Assembly: GCF_000935125.1 (NCBI RefSeq)
Contig: NZ_JRKI01000062.1
Coordinates: forward strand, 186,001-250,000
From: Streptomyces natalensis ATCC 27448
Lineage (GTDB): Bacteria > Actinomycetota > Actinomycetes > Streptomycetales > Streptomycetaceae
Direction of reading: 5' to 3'
Length of the DNA stretch: 64,000 bases
Shown here: piece after piece, positions 50,542-57,983 of the stretch
Position numbering within the stretch: the stretch's first letter is position 1
Layout: every line of letters begins with the position of its first letter
Made by a program: the position numbers and the translations under genes
Notes under the pieces: model-generated
The model's database searches: none
The model's input: the letters and a program-made list of their open reading frames with translations, nothing else
Told to the model about the DNA's origin: nothing

Positions 50542-51240
50542 ATGCGTGCACTGAAGTGGCTGCTGTTCGTCGTCGTCATACTCGGCGTGCTGTTCGTGGT
50601 CGGCGACCGCGTCGCGGTGAGTTACGCCGAGAGCATGGCCGCGGACAAGATCCGCAGCAGCCAGGGACTGGAGAAGACGCCCGAGGTCTCGATCAAGGGG
50701 TTCCCGTTCCTGACCCAGGTCGCCGGGCGCAGCCTGACCGAGGTGGACGCCGAGCTCGGCGGGATGTCGGCCAGCGCCGACGGCCACACCCTGCGGGTGG
50801 AGAAGCTCAGCGCGCAGTTCCACGACGTGGCGCTGAGCAGCGACTACACCTCCGTCCAAAGCGCCGCCTCGGCCACCGGCAACGCCCGGATCTCGTACGC
50901 GGATCTGACCAAGGCGGCCGGCGGTGACGTCAAGATCGCCTACGCGGGCGAGAAGAACGGCCGCAGCCAGGTGAAGATCTCCCCGAACGTCCCGGTCCTC
51001 AACTCCCTCGAAGTGACCGGCTCGATCACCGTCTCCGGCAACACCGTCAGGCTGCGCGCCGACCAGATCCCGGCGATGTGCCGGGCCCTCCCCGCCTGCC
51101 AGTCCACCGTGCGCTCGCAGACCGACCATGTGTGGAAGCTGGACCAGCTGCCCGGCAACCTCAAGCTGGACAAGGTCGTGACGCAGCCGGACGGGATCTC
51201 CCTCACCGCCTCCGGCCACGATGTGAAGCTTCCCGGCTGA
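50542..51240 (+). CDS. DUF2993 (LmeA-like) exported protein
   Basis: A 232-aa protein with an uncleaved or cleaved N-terminal hydrophobic segment (residues 4-20) and a DUF2993 domain: SIKGFPFLTQVAGRSLTEVDAEL, DGHTLRVEKLSAQFHDV, and a Cys pair (MCRALPACQ). It shares IKGFPFLTQV with the longer paralogue at 37848. It probably binds lipid outside the membrane. Confidence 0.82.
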   Translation: MRALKWLLFVVVILGVLFVVGDRVAVSYAESMAADKIRSSQGLEKTPEVSIKGFPFLTQVAGRSLTEVDAELGGMSASADGHTLRVEKLSAQFHDVALSSDYTSVQSAASATGNARISYADLTKAAGGDVKIAYAGEKNGRSQVKISPNVPVLNSLEVTGSITVSGNTVRLRADQIPAMCRALPACQSTVRSQTDHVWKLDQLPGNLKLDKVVTQPDGISLTASGHDVKLPG

Positions 51241-51317
51241 CCGGCGTCTGCGGCATCCTGGTGCGGGCCGCCCCACCGGCCCGCACCGGCCGCACCGCCC
51301 CGCCCACCCTGATGCGC

Positions 51318-51344
51318 CGCCGGGGCCCTCGCGCGGCCCCGGCG
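51318..51344. terminator. GC hairpin after the DUF2993 gene
   Basis: cgccggggcc (51318-51327) pairs perfectly with ggccccggcg (51335-51344) around a 7-base loop, 78 bases after the stop. It likely ends the 49032-51240 transcript. The rest of the gene-free 51345-51490 stretch is C-rich, without recognised signals. Confidence 0.55.
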
Positions 51345-51490
51345 CCCACCCCGTCCATCTACTGAGACGGCACCGTCCGCAGGCCAGACCCCCCACCTGC
51401 GCACCGCTTCCCCCGGCCCGGCCCGAACCCCCGGCCGGAGCCCTCCCATCCCACATCACGGACAATCGCGTCTCATTATTTGAGGCACCG

Positions 51491-51520
51491 GTGACACGCC
51501 CGGCCGGGCGTCCCTACGAT
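51491..51520 (+). promoter_or_regulatory. Predicted promoter of the cysteine leader (leaderless)
   Basis: GTGACA (51491-51496) and TACGAT (51515-51520) are spaced 18 bp apart. The start point expected 7-8 bases beyond the -10 falls on the A of the leader ATG at 51528, with no ribosome site between. This predicts a leaderless mRNA, as known for mycobacterial cysteine leaders. Confidence 0.6.
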
Positions 51521-51527
51521 CGGTCCC

Positions 51528-51635
51528 ATGCAGAGCGCATGGAGCGGTCTCCGTCCACGGAGACAAGCGGTACTGACGAAGCGGCGGGCAGTCGACCTGT
51601 GCCGCGTCGCCGCCATGCTCTGTCGCCCTGCCTGA
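51528..51635 (+). CDS. Cysteine-responsive leader peptide (RRxVDLCRVAxxLC type)
   Basis: A 35-aa ORF with MQSAWSGLRPRRQAVLTK followed by RRAVDLCRVAAMLCRPA. Actinobacterial leader peptides with an RRHVDL-R-V---LC core precede sulfur-assimilation operons. The two Cys codons (C25, C32) near the end would stall ribosomes when cysteinyl-tRNA is scarce. It lies 192 bases before the CysA-type rhodanese gene and is followed immediately by a terminator-like hairpin. The peptide itself need not have a function. Confidence 0.75.
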   Translation: MQSAWSGLRPRRQAVLTKRRAVDLCRVAAMLCRPA

Positions 51636-51658
51636 CGGGGCTTTCGCTCCCCGTTTCT
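51635..51658 (+). terminator. Candidate attenuator hairpin after the leader peptide
   Basis: acgggg (51635-51640) and ccccgt (51649-51654) form a stem directly after the leader stop codon, followed by ttctc. Further GC hairpins (gggctcgg...ccgggcc-type, 51660-51690) could offer the alternative fold. The role in cysteine attenuation is inferred. Confidence 0.5.
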
Positions 51659-51827
51659 CACGGGCTCGGCCCCTCGGGCCGGCCCTCGCCCGTCCCGCGC
51701 AGCGCCGCGTGCCGCACCACGCCGTACCTATATCCCGCCAGACGGGGTGCCGCCACGCATATCCGGCCTACCCGCGGGCAAACCTGCCCCTGCACCGCCC
51801 CCCGCAACTGCCCCGGAGGAGAAGAAC

Positions 51828-52673
51828 ATGAGCCGTAGCGACGTCCTCGTAGACGCCGACTGGGTCGAGGCCCACCTCGAGGACCCGAAGGTCGTCCTGG
51901 TCGAGGTCGACGAGGACACCTCGGCCTACGACAAGAACCACATCAAGAACGCGGTCCGCATCGACTGGAAGAAGGACCTCCAGGACCCGGTGCGCCGCGA
52001 CTTCGTCGACCAGGAGGGCTTCGAGAAGCTCCTCTCGGCGAAGGGCATCGCCAACGACGACACCGTCGTCCTCTACGGCGGCAACAACAACTGGTTCGCG
52101 TCCTACGCCTACTGGTACTTCAAGCTCTACGGCCACAGCAGCGTCAAGCTGCTCGACGGCGGCCGCAAGAAGTGGGAGCTGGACTCGCGCGACCTGGTCG
52201 ACGGCTCCCAGGTCCCCAACCGCCCGGCCACCACGTACCAGGCCAAGGCCCAGGACACCTCCATCCGCGCCTTCCGTGACGACGTCGTCGCCGCGATCGG
52301 CAGCCTCAACCTGGTCGACGTGCGCTCCCCCGACGAGTTCAGCGGCAAGCTGCTCGCCCCGGCGCACCTGCCGCAGGAGCAGTCGCAGCGCCCCGGCCAC
52401 GTGCCCAGCGCCCGCAACATCCCGTGGTCGAAGAACGCCAACGACGACGGCACCTTCAAGTCGGACGACGAGCTCACGAAGCTCTACCAGGAGGAGTCCG
52501 TCGACCTGGCGAAGGACACCATCGCCTACTGCCGGATCGGTGAGCGCTCCGCGCTGACCTGGTTCGTGCTGCACGAGCTGCTCGGCCAGACCAACGTCAA
52601 GAACTACGACGGTTCCTGGACCGAGTACGGCTCGCTGGTCGGCGTGCCGATCGAGCTCGGCGCCAACAAGTAA
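51828..52673 (+). CDS. cysA: Thiosulfate sulfurtransferase (two-domain rhodanese, CysA type)
   Basis: A 281-aa enzyme transferring sulfane sulfur from thiosulfate or related donors. The N-terminal inactive rhodanese domain (LVDADWVEAHLEDPKVVLVEVDED) and the C-terminal catalytic domain are present; the active-site loop CRIGERSALTWFVLHELLG has the nucleophilic Cys near residue 231. GGAGGAGAA lies upstream of ATG 51828. The next gene (DUF1416) follows after 52 bases, the pair being conserved in Actinobacteria. Expression is likely controlled by the cysteine leader. Confidence 0.93.
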   Translation: MSRSDVLVDADWVEAHLEDPKVVLVEVDEDTSAYDKNHIKNAVRIDWKKDLQDPVRRDFVDQEGFEKLLSAKGIANDDTVVLYGGNNNWFASYAYWYFKLYGHSSVKLLDGGRKKWELDSRDLVDGSQVPNRPATTYQAKAQDTSIRAFRDDVVAAIGSLNLVDVRSPDEFSGKLLAPAHLPQEQSQRPGHVPSARNIPWSKNANDDGTFKSDDELTKLYQEESVDLAKDTIAYCRIGERSALTWFVLHELLGQTNVKNYDGSWTEYGSLVGVPIELGANK

Positions 52674-52725
52674 TCCCGGCTCCGCCCCCCGGAGCTTCTC
52701 CCTTACCCCTCAAGGAAGTAACCCC

Positions 52726-53013
52726 ATGTGTGGAGCACAGGCAGGCGGCCCCGACGCCTCGACCATCAAGCCCGGTGAGACCACGATCCAGGGCAGCGTG
52801 ACCCGCGGCGGCGAGCCCGTCACCGGTTACGTCCGCCTCCTGGACAGCACCGGTGAGTTCACCGCCGAGGTGCCCACCTCGGCGACCGGGCAGTTCCGGT
52901 TCTACGCGGCCGAGGGCACCTGGACGGTGCGCGCACTGGTTCCGGGCGGCACCGCCGACCGTACCGTCGTCGCCCAGAAGGGCGGCCTGGCGGAGGTCGC
53001 GATCGCGGTCTGA
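52726..53013 (+). CDS. DUF1416 protein, partner of the CysA-type rhodanese
   Basis: A 95-aa protein starting MCGAQAGGPDASTIKPGETTIQGSV, with a transthyretin-like beta-sandwich look (GYVRLLDSTGEFTAEVPTSATGQFRFYAAEGTWTVRALV). The conserved second-residue Cys could be a sulfur acceptor. DUF1416 genes almost always follow cysA in actinobacteria, implying a role in sulfur transfer. A 16-bp hairpin terminator follows the stop. Confidence 0.9.
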   Translation: MCGAQAGGPDASTIKPGETTIQGSVTRGGEPVTGYVRLLDSTGEFTAEVPTSATGQFRFYAAEGTWTVRALVPGGTADRTVVAQKGGLAEVAIAV

Positions 53014-53030
53014 GACCGCGCTTGTACGGC

Positions 53031-53081
53031 CGGAGGGCCGCACCCCAGGGTTTGGACGCCTTGGCGGGGTGCGGCCCTCCG
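53031..53081 (+). terminator. 16-bp perfect-stem terminator after DUF1416
   Basis: cggagggccgcacccc (53031-53046) is fully complementary to ggggtgcggccctccg (53066-53081) with a 19-base loop, then tccttgttg. It lies 17 bases after the DUF1416 stop and should end the sulfur transcript. Confidence 0.8.
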
Positions 53082-53131
53082 TCCTTGTTGCGCGGCTTCT
53101 CACCGCCCACCGGCGGATTTACCGTGGACTC

Positions 53132-53422
53132 ATGGACGCGCACGGCCGGCTGTCGGCGCCGCAACGCCGTCATCGCAGGTACTTCGTCCTGATGGGCGTG
53201 TGCCTGGTGCTGTTCGTGCTGGCGTGGAGCGTGGTGCGGCTGTGGTCCGTACCGGCCGCGGTGGCGATGTGCGTCGTCGCCATGGTCATTCCACCCGTCG
53301 CGGCGATCGTCGGCAACCGCCGGGAGCCCGGTGAACGCTGGTGGGACGAGTCCGGCGACCCGGAGTCCGACCGCTGGTGGCACGAGCTGGACGACCGGGA
53401 CGACGAACAGCATCCCCAGTAA
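53132..53422 (+). CDS. DUF3099 membrane protein
   Basis: A 96-aa protein with two adjacent hydrophobic segments (RYFVLMGVCLVLFVLAWSVVRLW and VPAAVAMCVVAMVIPPVAAIV) and an acidic, Trp-containing C-terminus (ERWWDESGDPESDRWWHELDDRD). This is the pattern of DUF3099, a conserved actinobacterial family of unknown function. It lies downstream of the DUF1416 terminator, so it is probably transcribed separately. Confidence 0.85.
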   Translation: MDAHGRLSAPQRRHRRYFVLMGVCLVLFVLAWSVVRLWSVPAAVAMCVVAMVIPPVAAIVGNRREPGERWWDESGDPESDRWWHELDDRDDEQHPQ

Positions 53423-53435
53423 GGCGCCGCGGGGC

Positions 53436-53489
53436 GGTCAGTGCACGCGGGGCGCTCAGCGCACGCCGGGTGCTCAGTGCACGCGGGGC
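53436..53489. repeat. 18-bp tandem repeats between convergent genes
   Basis: ggtcagtgcacgcggggc, gctcagcgcacgccgggt and gctcagtgcacgcggggc follow one another exactly. A fourth partial copy (ggtcagtacacc) contains the stop codon of the DsrE-like gene. It may provide transcription end structure or be a variable-number repeat. Confidence 0.75.
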
Positions 53490-53491
53490 GG

Positions 53492-53857
53492 TCAGTACAC
53501 CAGCGCCTGCACGCCCTCCGGCATGATCTCGCTGACGAAGACCTGGGCCCCCGCGATCCCCGCCTTGTCGATCAGGTCCTTCTGCTCGATGCCCCGCCGG
53601 GCCGCGCACTGGGTGCACACCGTGATCGACCCGCCGCCCTCAAGGATCCCGTCCATCAGCTCCGGCAGCGGGGCCGCATGCGGCAGTTCGAACTCGGCGG
53701 CCCGCCCCGGCAGCGCGAACCACGACGACTCCCCGGTCAGCCACAGCGACACCTCGACGCCGCTGGCCACCGCCACCGCCGCCACCGTGAACGCCTGCGA
53801 GCACCGCTCGGGCGCATCCGCACCCGCCGTCACCTTGATCACGAGCTTCTTCGCCAT
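53492..53857 (-). CDS. DsrE-family (sulfur relay-like) protein
   Basis: A 121-aa protein: KLVIKVTAGADAPERCSQAFTVAAVAVASGVEVSLWLTGESSWF, then GSITVCTQCAARRGI and a hydrophobic end. The fold and the Cys in VCTQCAAR fit DsrE/DsrF/YchN-type sulfur-relay or peroxiredoxin-like proteins. It is convergent with the DUF3099 gene and near the rhodanese/DUF1416 genes, supporting a role in sulfur trafficking, although the partner is unknown. Confidence 0.82.
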   Translation of the reverse strand: MAKKLVIKVTAGADAPERCSQAFTVAAVAVASGVEVSLWLTGESSWFALPGRAAEFELPHAAPLPELMDGILEGGGSITVCTQCAARRGIEQKDLIDKAGIAGAQVFVSEIMPEGVQALVY

Positions 53858-53904
53858 ACGGCAAGACTAGGCCGCCCCGTGCGAGAGGGTTCCCCTGCTC
53901 CCTG

Positions 53905-53946
53905 AGACCTTGGCGCCAGACCTCAAGACCTTGGCGGCAGACCTCA
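53905..53946. repeat. 21-bp tandem duplication
   Basis: agaccttggcgccagacctc(a) at 53905-53925 is repeated with one mismatch at 53926-53946. It lies in the short gap between the divergent DsrE-like gene and the 33-aa ORF, where promoters for both would be, so it could be an operator pair. Confidence 0.7.
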
Positions 53947-54020
53947 CAGCGCCACCGTCGGCGGCGCCGACTAGACTCACAGGCGGTCCCCGTTACACCT
54001 CACTCCCCAGGAGCGCGCTC

Positions 54021-54122
54021 GTGCTTGAGGCAGTCTTCACCACCCTGCTCGTCCTGGTCGCCGTCGGCGTGATCGCCTTCGCCGGCCTGACCTGGAAGAA
54101 GCTGTACCAGGGCCAGCGCTGA
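54021..54122 (+). CDS. 33-aa single-span membrane peptide
   Basis: An ORF starting at GTG 54021 with AGGAG at 54009-54013. Residues 2-23 are hydrophobic (LEAVFTTLLVLVAVGVIAFAG), followed by LTWKKLYQGQR with a basic end. A good ribosome site and membrane-peptide composition argue for a real gene. It precedes the nitrobindin gene by 90 bases. The function is unknown. Confidence 0.65.
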   Translation: MLEAVFTTLLVLVAVGVIAFAGLTWKKLYQGQR

Positions 54123-54212
54123 AGAATCCGCCCACCCGTCGCCCACCACCACCCTTCGTAGGAGCGCTTCGCGCGCCCCTGCCGATTCCCTCACTACAGA
54201 TCGCCTGAGCTG

Positions 54213-54800
54213 ATGATCGAGATCCCGTCCGACCTGAACCCGGCCCTGGTGCCGCTCGCCTTCCTCCTCGGCACCTGGGAGGGAGCCGGCGTCGCGGACT
54301 TCCCCGGCGCCGAGAAGTGCAACTTCGGGCAGGAGGTCACCTTCACCCACGACGGCCGTGACTTCCTGGAGTACCACTCGCACAGCTGGGTGCTCGACGG
54401 CGAGGGCAAGAAGGTCCGCCCGCTGGAGACCGAGAGCGGCTACTGGCGCATCGACAAGGACCGCAAGGTCGAGGTCGTGATGATCCGCGACCAGGGTGTG
54501 GTGGAGGTCTGGTACGGCGAGCTGGCCGACCAGAAGCCGCAGATCGACCTGGCCACCGACGCCGTCGCCCGCACCGCCGCCGCCGGCCCGTACAGCGGCG
54601 GCAAGCGGCTCTACGGCTATGTCAACAGCGACCTGATGTGGGTCGGCGAGAAGGCCACCCCCGAGGTGCCGCTGCGGCCGTACATGTCGGCGCATCTGAA
54701 GAAGGTCGCCGACCTCCAGCAGTGGGCCGAGAGCCTGCCCGACGACATGCCCGACGGGGTCTCCTTCTTCCGCCCGGACGGGACCCCGTACGAGGGCTGA
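54213..54800 (+). CDS. Nitrobindin / FABP-like heme-binding protein (DUF1794)
   Basis: A 195-aa beta-barrel protein with the family mark LLGTWEGAGVADFPG near the N-terminus and a C-terminal KVADLQQWAESLPDD. Nitrobindins bind ferric heme through a C-terminal-half His and react with peroxynitrite or NO; AHLKKV provides a candidate His near residue 160. It ends 12 bases before the cobalamin riboswitch of the next operon. Confidence 0.88.
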   Translation: MIEIPSDLNPALVPLAFLLGTWEGAGVADFPGAEKCNFGQEVTFTHDGRDFLEYHSHSWVLDGEGKKVRPLETESGYWRIDKDRKVEVVMIRDQGVVEVWYGELADQKPQIDLATDAVARTAAAGPYSGGKRLYGYVNSDLMWVGEKATPEVPLRPYMSAHLKKVADLQQWAESLPDDMPDGVSFFRPDGTPYEG

Positions 54801-54811
54801 CCGGCCCTGTA

Positions 54812-54908
54812 GATGTGACGCGCCCCGCGGGGGAAGTCCGGTGAGAGTCCGGCGCTGACCCGCAACGGTAAGCGGAAGCTTTCCTTCCGCAAGCCCGATC
54901 GCCCGCGG
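54812..54908 (+). ncRNA. Cobalamin riboswitch
   Basis: The conserved aptamer pieces occur in order: GGGGAAGTCCGGTGAGAGTC then CGGCGCTGACCCGCAACGGT and, after a variable stem (gcggaagctttccttccgc), the B12 box AAGCCCGATCGCCCGC (54891-54906). This matches the AdoCbl-class core (GGTGxxAxTCC, GCxGxCCCGCAACxGT, AGCCxGAxxxCC). It lies upstream of the BtuCDF-type genes and should turn them off when cobalamin is plentiful. Confidence 0.92.
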
Positions 54909-55047
54909 CGGCGCCGGATCCTGACAACTCGCCGTGGACTGCGAGGGGACGCCGCGCGGCCGCACGCTCCGGGCCGCCGCCCCGTTTCCGTACGCCTTTG
55001 CGTACCGCTGTCGTACGCCCGCGGCCCGAGCCGAAGGCGTACGTCCC

Positions 55048-56091
55048 TTGGCACCCCCCTCCCGTACCACCGCCCTGGTGGCCGCCCTCTGCGCGCTCCT
55101 CGCCGGCTCCGTCCTGTGCGGCGTCGGCCTCGGCGCCGCCGGGGTGAGCTGGCCGCAGGTGCTGCGCTATCTGGGCGCCGGGCTCACCGGCGGCACCATC
55201 GGGGCCGACGAGGTCTCCGCGTACACCATCGTCTGGGAGCTGCGCTTCCCGCGGGCCGTGCTGGCCGCCGTCGTCGGCGCCGGCCTCTCCGCGATCGGCG
55301 TCGCCGTCCAGGCGCTGGTCCGCAATGCGCTCGCCGACCCCTTCGTCCTCGGCATCTCCTCCGGGGCCGCCGTCGGCGCCAATGCCGTCCTGCTCTTCGG
55401 GGCGCTCGGCGCGCTGGGCATCTGGGCGCTGTCGGTGTCGGCGTTCGTCTCCGCGCTGGTCGCCATGGCCCTGGTGTACGCCGCCGCCCGTACGGCGCAC
55501 GGGCTCACCCCGCTGCGCCTCGTGCTGACCGGCACCGCGATGTACTACGGATTCTCCGCGGTCACCACGTTGATGGTCTTCACCGCGGACCGGGGCGAGG
55601 CGGCCCGCTCGGCGATGATGTGGCTGCTGGGCAGCCTGAGCGGGGCCGGCTGGGGCTCGGTGCCGATCGCGGCGGCCGCGGTGGCCGGCGCGCTGGCCCA
55701 TCTGCTGCTGTCGGCCGGCCGGCTGAACGCGCTGGCCATGGGCGATGAGACCGCCGCCGCGCTCGGGGTGGACGCCGGCCGGCTGCGCCGCGAGCTGTTC
55801 GTCGTGGCCGCCGCGGTCACCGGGGCGGTGGTCGCGGTCAGCGGCGCGATCGGGTTCGTGGGGCTGATGGTGCCGCATGTGACGCGGATGCTGACCGGGG
55901 CCGATCACCGCCGGGTGCTGGCCGTCGCGCCGCTGCTGGGCGCGGTGCTGCTGGTGTGGGTGGACCTGCTGTCGCGGGTGCTGCTGGCGCCGGTGGAGCT
56001 GCCGGTCGGGGTGCTCACCGCCGTCCTCGGCGTGCCCTGCTTCGTCCTGCTGATGCGGCGGCGCGGCTACACCTTCGGGGGCGGCGCCTGA
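55048..56091 (+). CDS. FecCD/BtuC-type ABC permease
   Basis: A 347-aa permease with about ten membrane helices. Family motifs: VWELRFPRAVLAAVVGAGLSAIGVAVQALVRNALADPFVLGISSGA and GAIGFVGLMVPHVTRMLTGADHR. TTG 55048 gives the usual length with GAAGG upstream; GTG 54934, just after the riboswitch, would add 38 unusual residues. It is the first gene of a three-gene uptake operon and its stop overlaps the ATPase start. The riboswitch points to cobalamin, cobinamide or cobalt as the substrate. Confidence 0.88.
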   Translation: MAPPSRTTALVAALCALLAGSVLCGVGLGAAGVSWPQVLRYLGAGLTGGTIGADEVSAYTIVWELRFPRAVLAAVVGAGLSAIGVAVQALVRNALADPFVLGISSGAAVGANAVLLFGALGALGIWALSVSAFVSALVAMALVYAAARTAHGLTPLRLVLTGTAMYYGFSAVTTLMVFTADRGEAARSAMMWLLGSLSGAGWGSVPIAAAAVAGALAHLLLSAGRLNALAMGDETAAALGVDAGRLRRELFVVAAAVTGAVVAVSGAIGFVGLMVPHVTRMLTGADHRRVLAVAPLLGAVLLVWVDLLSRVLLAPVELPVGVLTAVLGVPCFVLLMRRRGYTFGGGA

Positions 56092-56885
56092 TGCGGATCG
56101 ACATCGAGGGCCTGTGCGTGGACGTGGCCGGGCGCCGCGTCCTGCACGACATCACGCTCCGGGCCGCGAGCGGCCGCGTCGTCGGCCTGGTCGGCCCCAA
56201 CGGCAGCGGCAAATCGACCCTGCTGCGCTGCGTCTACCGCGCGCTGCGCCCGTCGGCCGGGACCGTACGGCTGGACGGCGCCGACCTGCACGCCATGGCT
56301 GCCCGGGAGTGCGCCCGGCTGCTGGCCGCCCTGCCCCAGGAGGCGCGCACGGAGTTCGACTTCACGGTGGCCGAGGTCGTCGCGATGGGACGGCTGCCGC
56401 ATCAGCGCGGTTCGGGCCGGGCGAGCGCCGCGGACCGGGAGGTGTGCGAGCGCGCGCTGATCCGGGTCGGCGCGGCGCGGCTGGCCGGGCGCGGCTTTCT
56501 GAGCCTGTCCGGCGGCGAGAAACAGCGGGTGCTGATCGCCCGCGCGCTGGCCCAGGAGCCGCGAGTGCTGGTCCTCGACGAACCCACCAACCACCTTGAC
56601 ATCGCCCAGCAGTTGGAGGTGCTGGCGCTCGTACGGGAGGGGGGCAGCGGGTCCGGCGGCGGACTCACGGTGCTGACGGCGCTGCACGACCTCAATCTGG
56701 CCGCCGTGCACTGCGACGACCTCCATGTGATCGCCGAGGGCCGGCTCGTCGCCTCGGGACCGCCGCACGAGGTGCTCACCCCCGGACTGCTGGCCGAGGT
56801 CTTCGGCGTCCGGGCGCATCGCGTACGGCATCCCGAAACGGGCGCCGTACAGCTGCTGTTCGACCGTCTGCACCACCCCGAGTAA
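56091..56885 (+). CDS. BtuD/FecE-type ABC ATPase
   Basis: A 264-aa ATPase: Walker A GPNGSGKST, Q-loop LPQEARTEFDFTV, signature LSGGEKQRVLIARAL, Walker B VLVLDEPTNHLD and switch His ALHDLNLAA. The ATG shares its A with the permease stop (TGATG), so translation is coupled. It powers the permease encoded upstream. Confidence 0.93.
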   Translation: MRIDIEGLCVDVAGRRVLHDITLRAASGRVVGLVGPNGSGKSTLLRCVYRALRPSAGTVRLDGADLHAMAARECARLLAALPQEARTEFDFTVAEVVAMGRLPHQRGSGRASAADREVCERALIRVGAARLAGRGFLSLSGGEKQRVLIARALAQEPRVLVLDEPTNHLDIAQQLEVLALVREGGSGSGGGLTVLTALHDLNLAAVHCDDLHVIAEGRLVASGPPHEVLTPGLLAEVFGVRAHRVRHPETGAVQLLFDRLHHPE

Positions 56886-56901
56886 GGACCTCCTGCGCCC
56901 C

Positions 56902-57942
56902 ATGAACATGATCCGGCACCACCTGCCCCTGCGCCGACGCCCCGCCGCCGCCCTGCTCGCCACCCTCGCCGCCCTCGCGCTGCCCGGCTGCGGCGCGAAG
57001 GTGGCCCCCGACTCCCGGCACACCGCCGGCCGTTCCCCCGTCACCGTCGTCAACTGCGGTGTGCCGACCACGTATGCGCGCCCGCCCCGACGGGTCGTCA
57101 CCAACGACGTCGGTATCACCGAGCTGATGTTCGCGCTCGGGCTGGAGGACCGGATGGCCGGCTATGTCATGCCCGACGACAAGGGGGACGTCGACGCCGT
57201 CCCCTGGAAGGACGCGTACCGCGAGGTCCCCTGGCTGTCCAAGAAGACCCTCACCAAGGAAATCGCCCTGGACGCGAAGGCCGATCTGGTCATCGCGGGC
57301 TGGAACTACGGCTTCGGCGAGGACAACGGCCTGACCCCCGCCTCCCTGAAGAAGCTCGGCATCGCCGGCTACGTCCTGACCGAGTCCTGCCACCACGGCC
57401 GCGACGCCGCCGCCCGCGGGGTGATGCCGCCCCTGAAGGCGCTCTACACCGACCTGGAGAACCTCGGCCGGCTCTTCGGCGTGCAGGACCGGGCCCGCGC
57501 CCTGGTGGCGAGGTACAAGAAGCAGGTCGCCGACGCCGCCGCCAAGGCGCCCGCCCCCGCCCGCCGCCCCTCCGTCTTCCTCTACGACGACGGCCGCGAC
57601 AAACCGCTGACCGCGGGCGCCTACGCCGGACCGCACGACATCATCACCAAGGCCGGCGGCGATCACGTCATGAAGGACCTCAAGGACTCCTGGACGACGG
57701 TCGGCTGGGAGACGGTCGTGGCCCGCGATCCCGATGTCATCGTCATCAACAACTACGGCGACACCTCCGCCGCCCAGAAGAAGGCGTTCTTGATGTCCTA
57801 CGGTCCGCTGCGCAATGTCTCCGCGATCAAACACCACCGGATCTATGTGATGGACTACGCGGATCTGGTGGAAAGCCCCCGCAATCCGGCCGCCATCGCC
57901 CATCTGGCCCGCTATCTGCGCACCGTGGCGGCGGGTGGCTGA
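56902..57942 (+). CDS. BtuF-type substrate-binding lipoprotein
   Basis: A 346-aa lipoprotein: basic start, hydrophobic core and lipobox LALPGC with Cys near residue 31. The cluster-A9 binding domain has RRVVTNDVGITELMFALGLEDRMAGY, ADLVIAGWNYGF, GWETVVARDPDVIVINNYGD and HRIYVMDYADLVESPRNP. Related proteins are sometimes labelled F420-0 transporters, but the cobalamin riboswitch on this operon favours a corrinoid or cobalt ligand. The Fur-family gene nur begins 41 bases downstream. Confidence 0.88.
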   Translation: MNMIRHHLPLRRRPAAALLATLAALALPGCGAKVAPDSRHTAGRSPVTVVNCGVPTTYARPPRRVVTNDVGITELMFALGLEDRMAGYVMPDDKGDVDAVPWKDAYREVPWLSKKTLTKEIALDAKADLVIAGWNYGFGEDNGLTPASLKKLGIAGYVLTESCHHGRDAAARGVMPPLKALYTDLENLGRLFGVQDRARALVARYKKQVADAAAKAPAPARRPSVFLYDDGRDKPLTAGAYAGPHDIITKAGGDHVMKDLKDSWTTVGWETVVARDPDVIVINNYGDTSAAQKKAFLMSYGPLRNVSAIKHHRIYVMDYADLVESPRNPAAIAHLARYLRTVAAGG

Positions 57943-57983
57943 CGCGCGGGCGCCCCGCGCCCCCGCCCTCCTACACTGGCTGT

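Noticed and set aside
56902..57942. F420-0 transporter binding protein
   Set aside because: Resemblance to that label is only at family level. The cobalamin riboswitch upstream is stronger evidence for a corrinoid or cobalt role.
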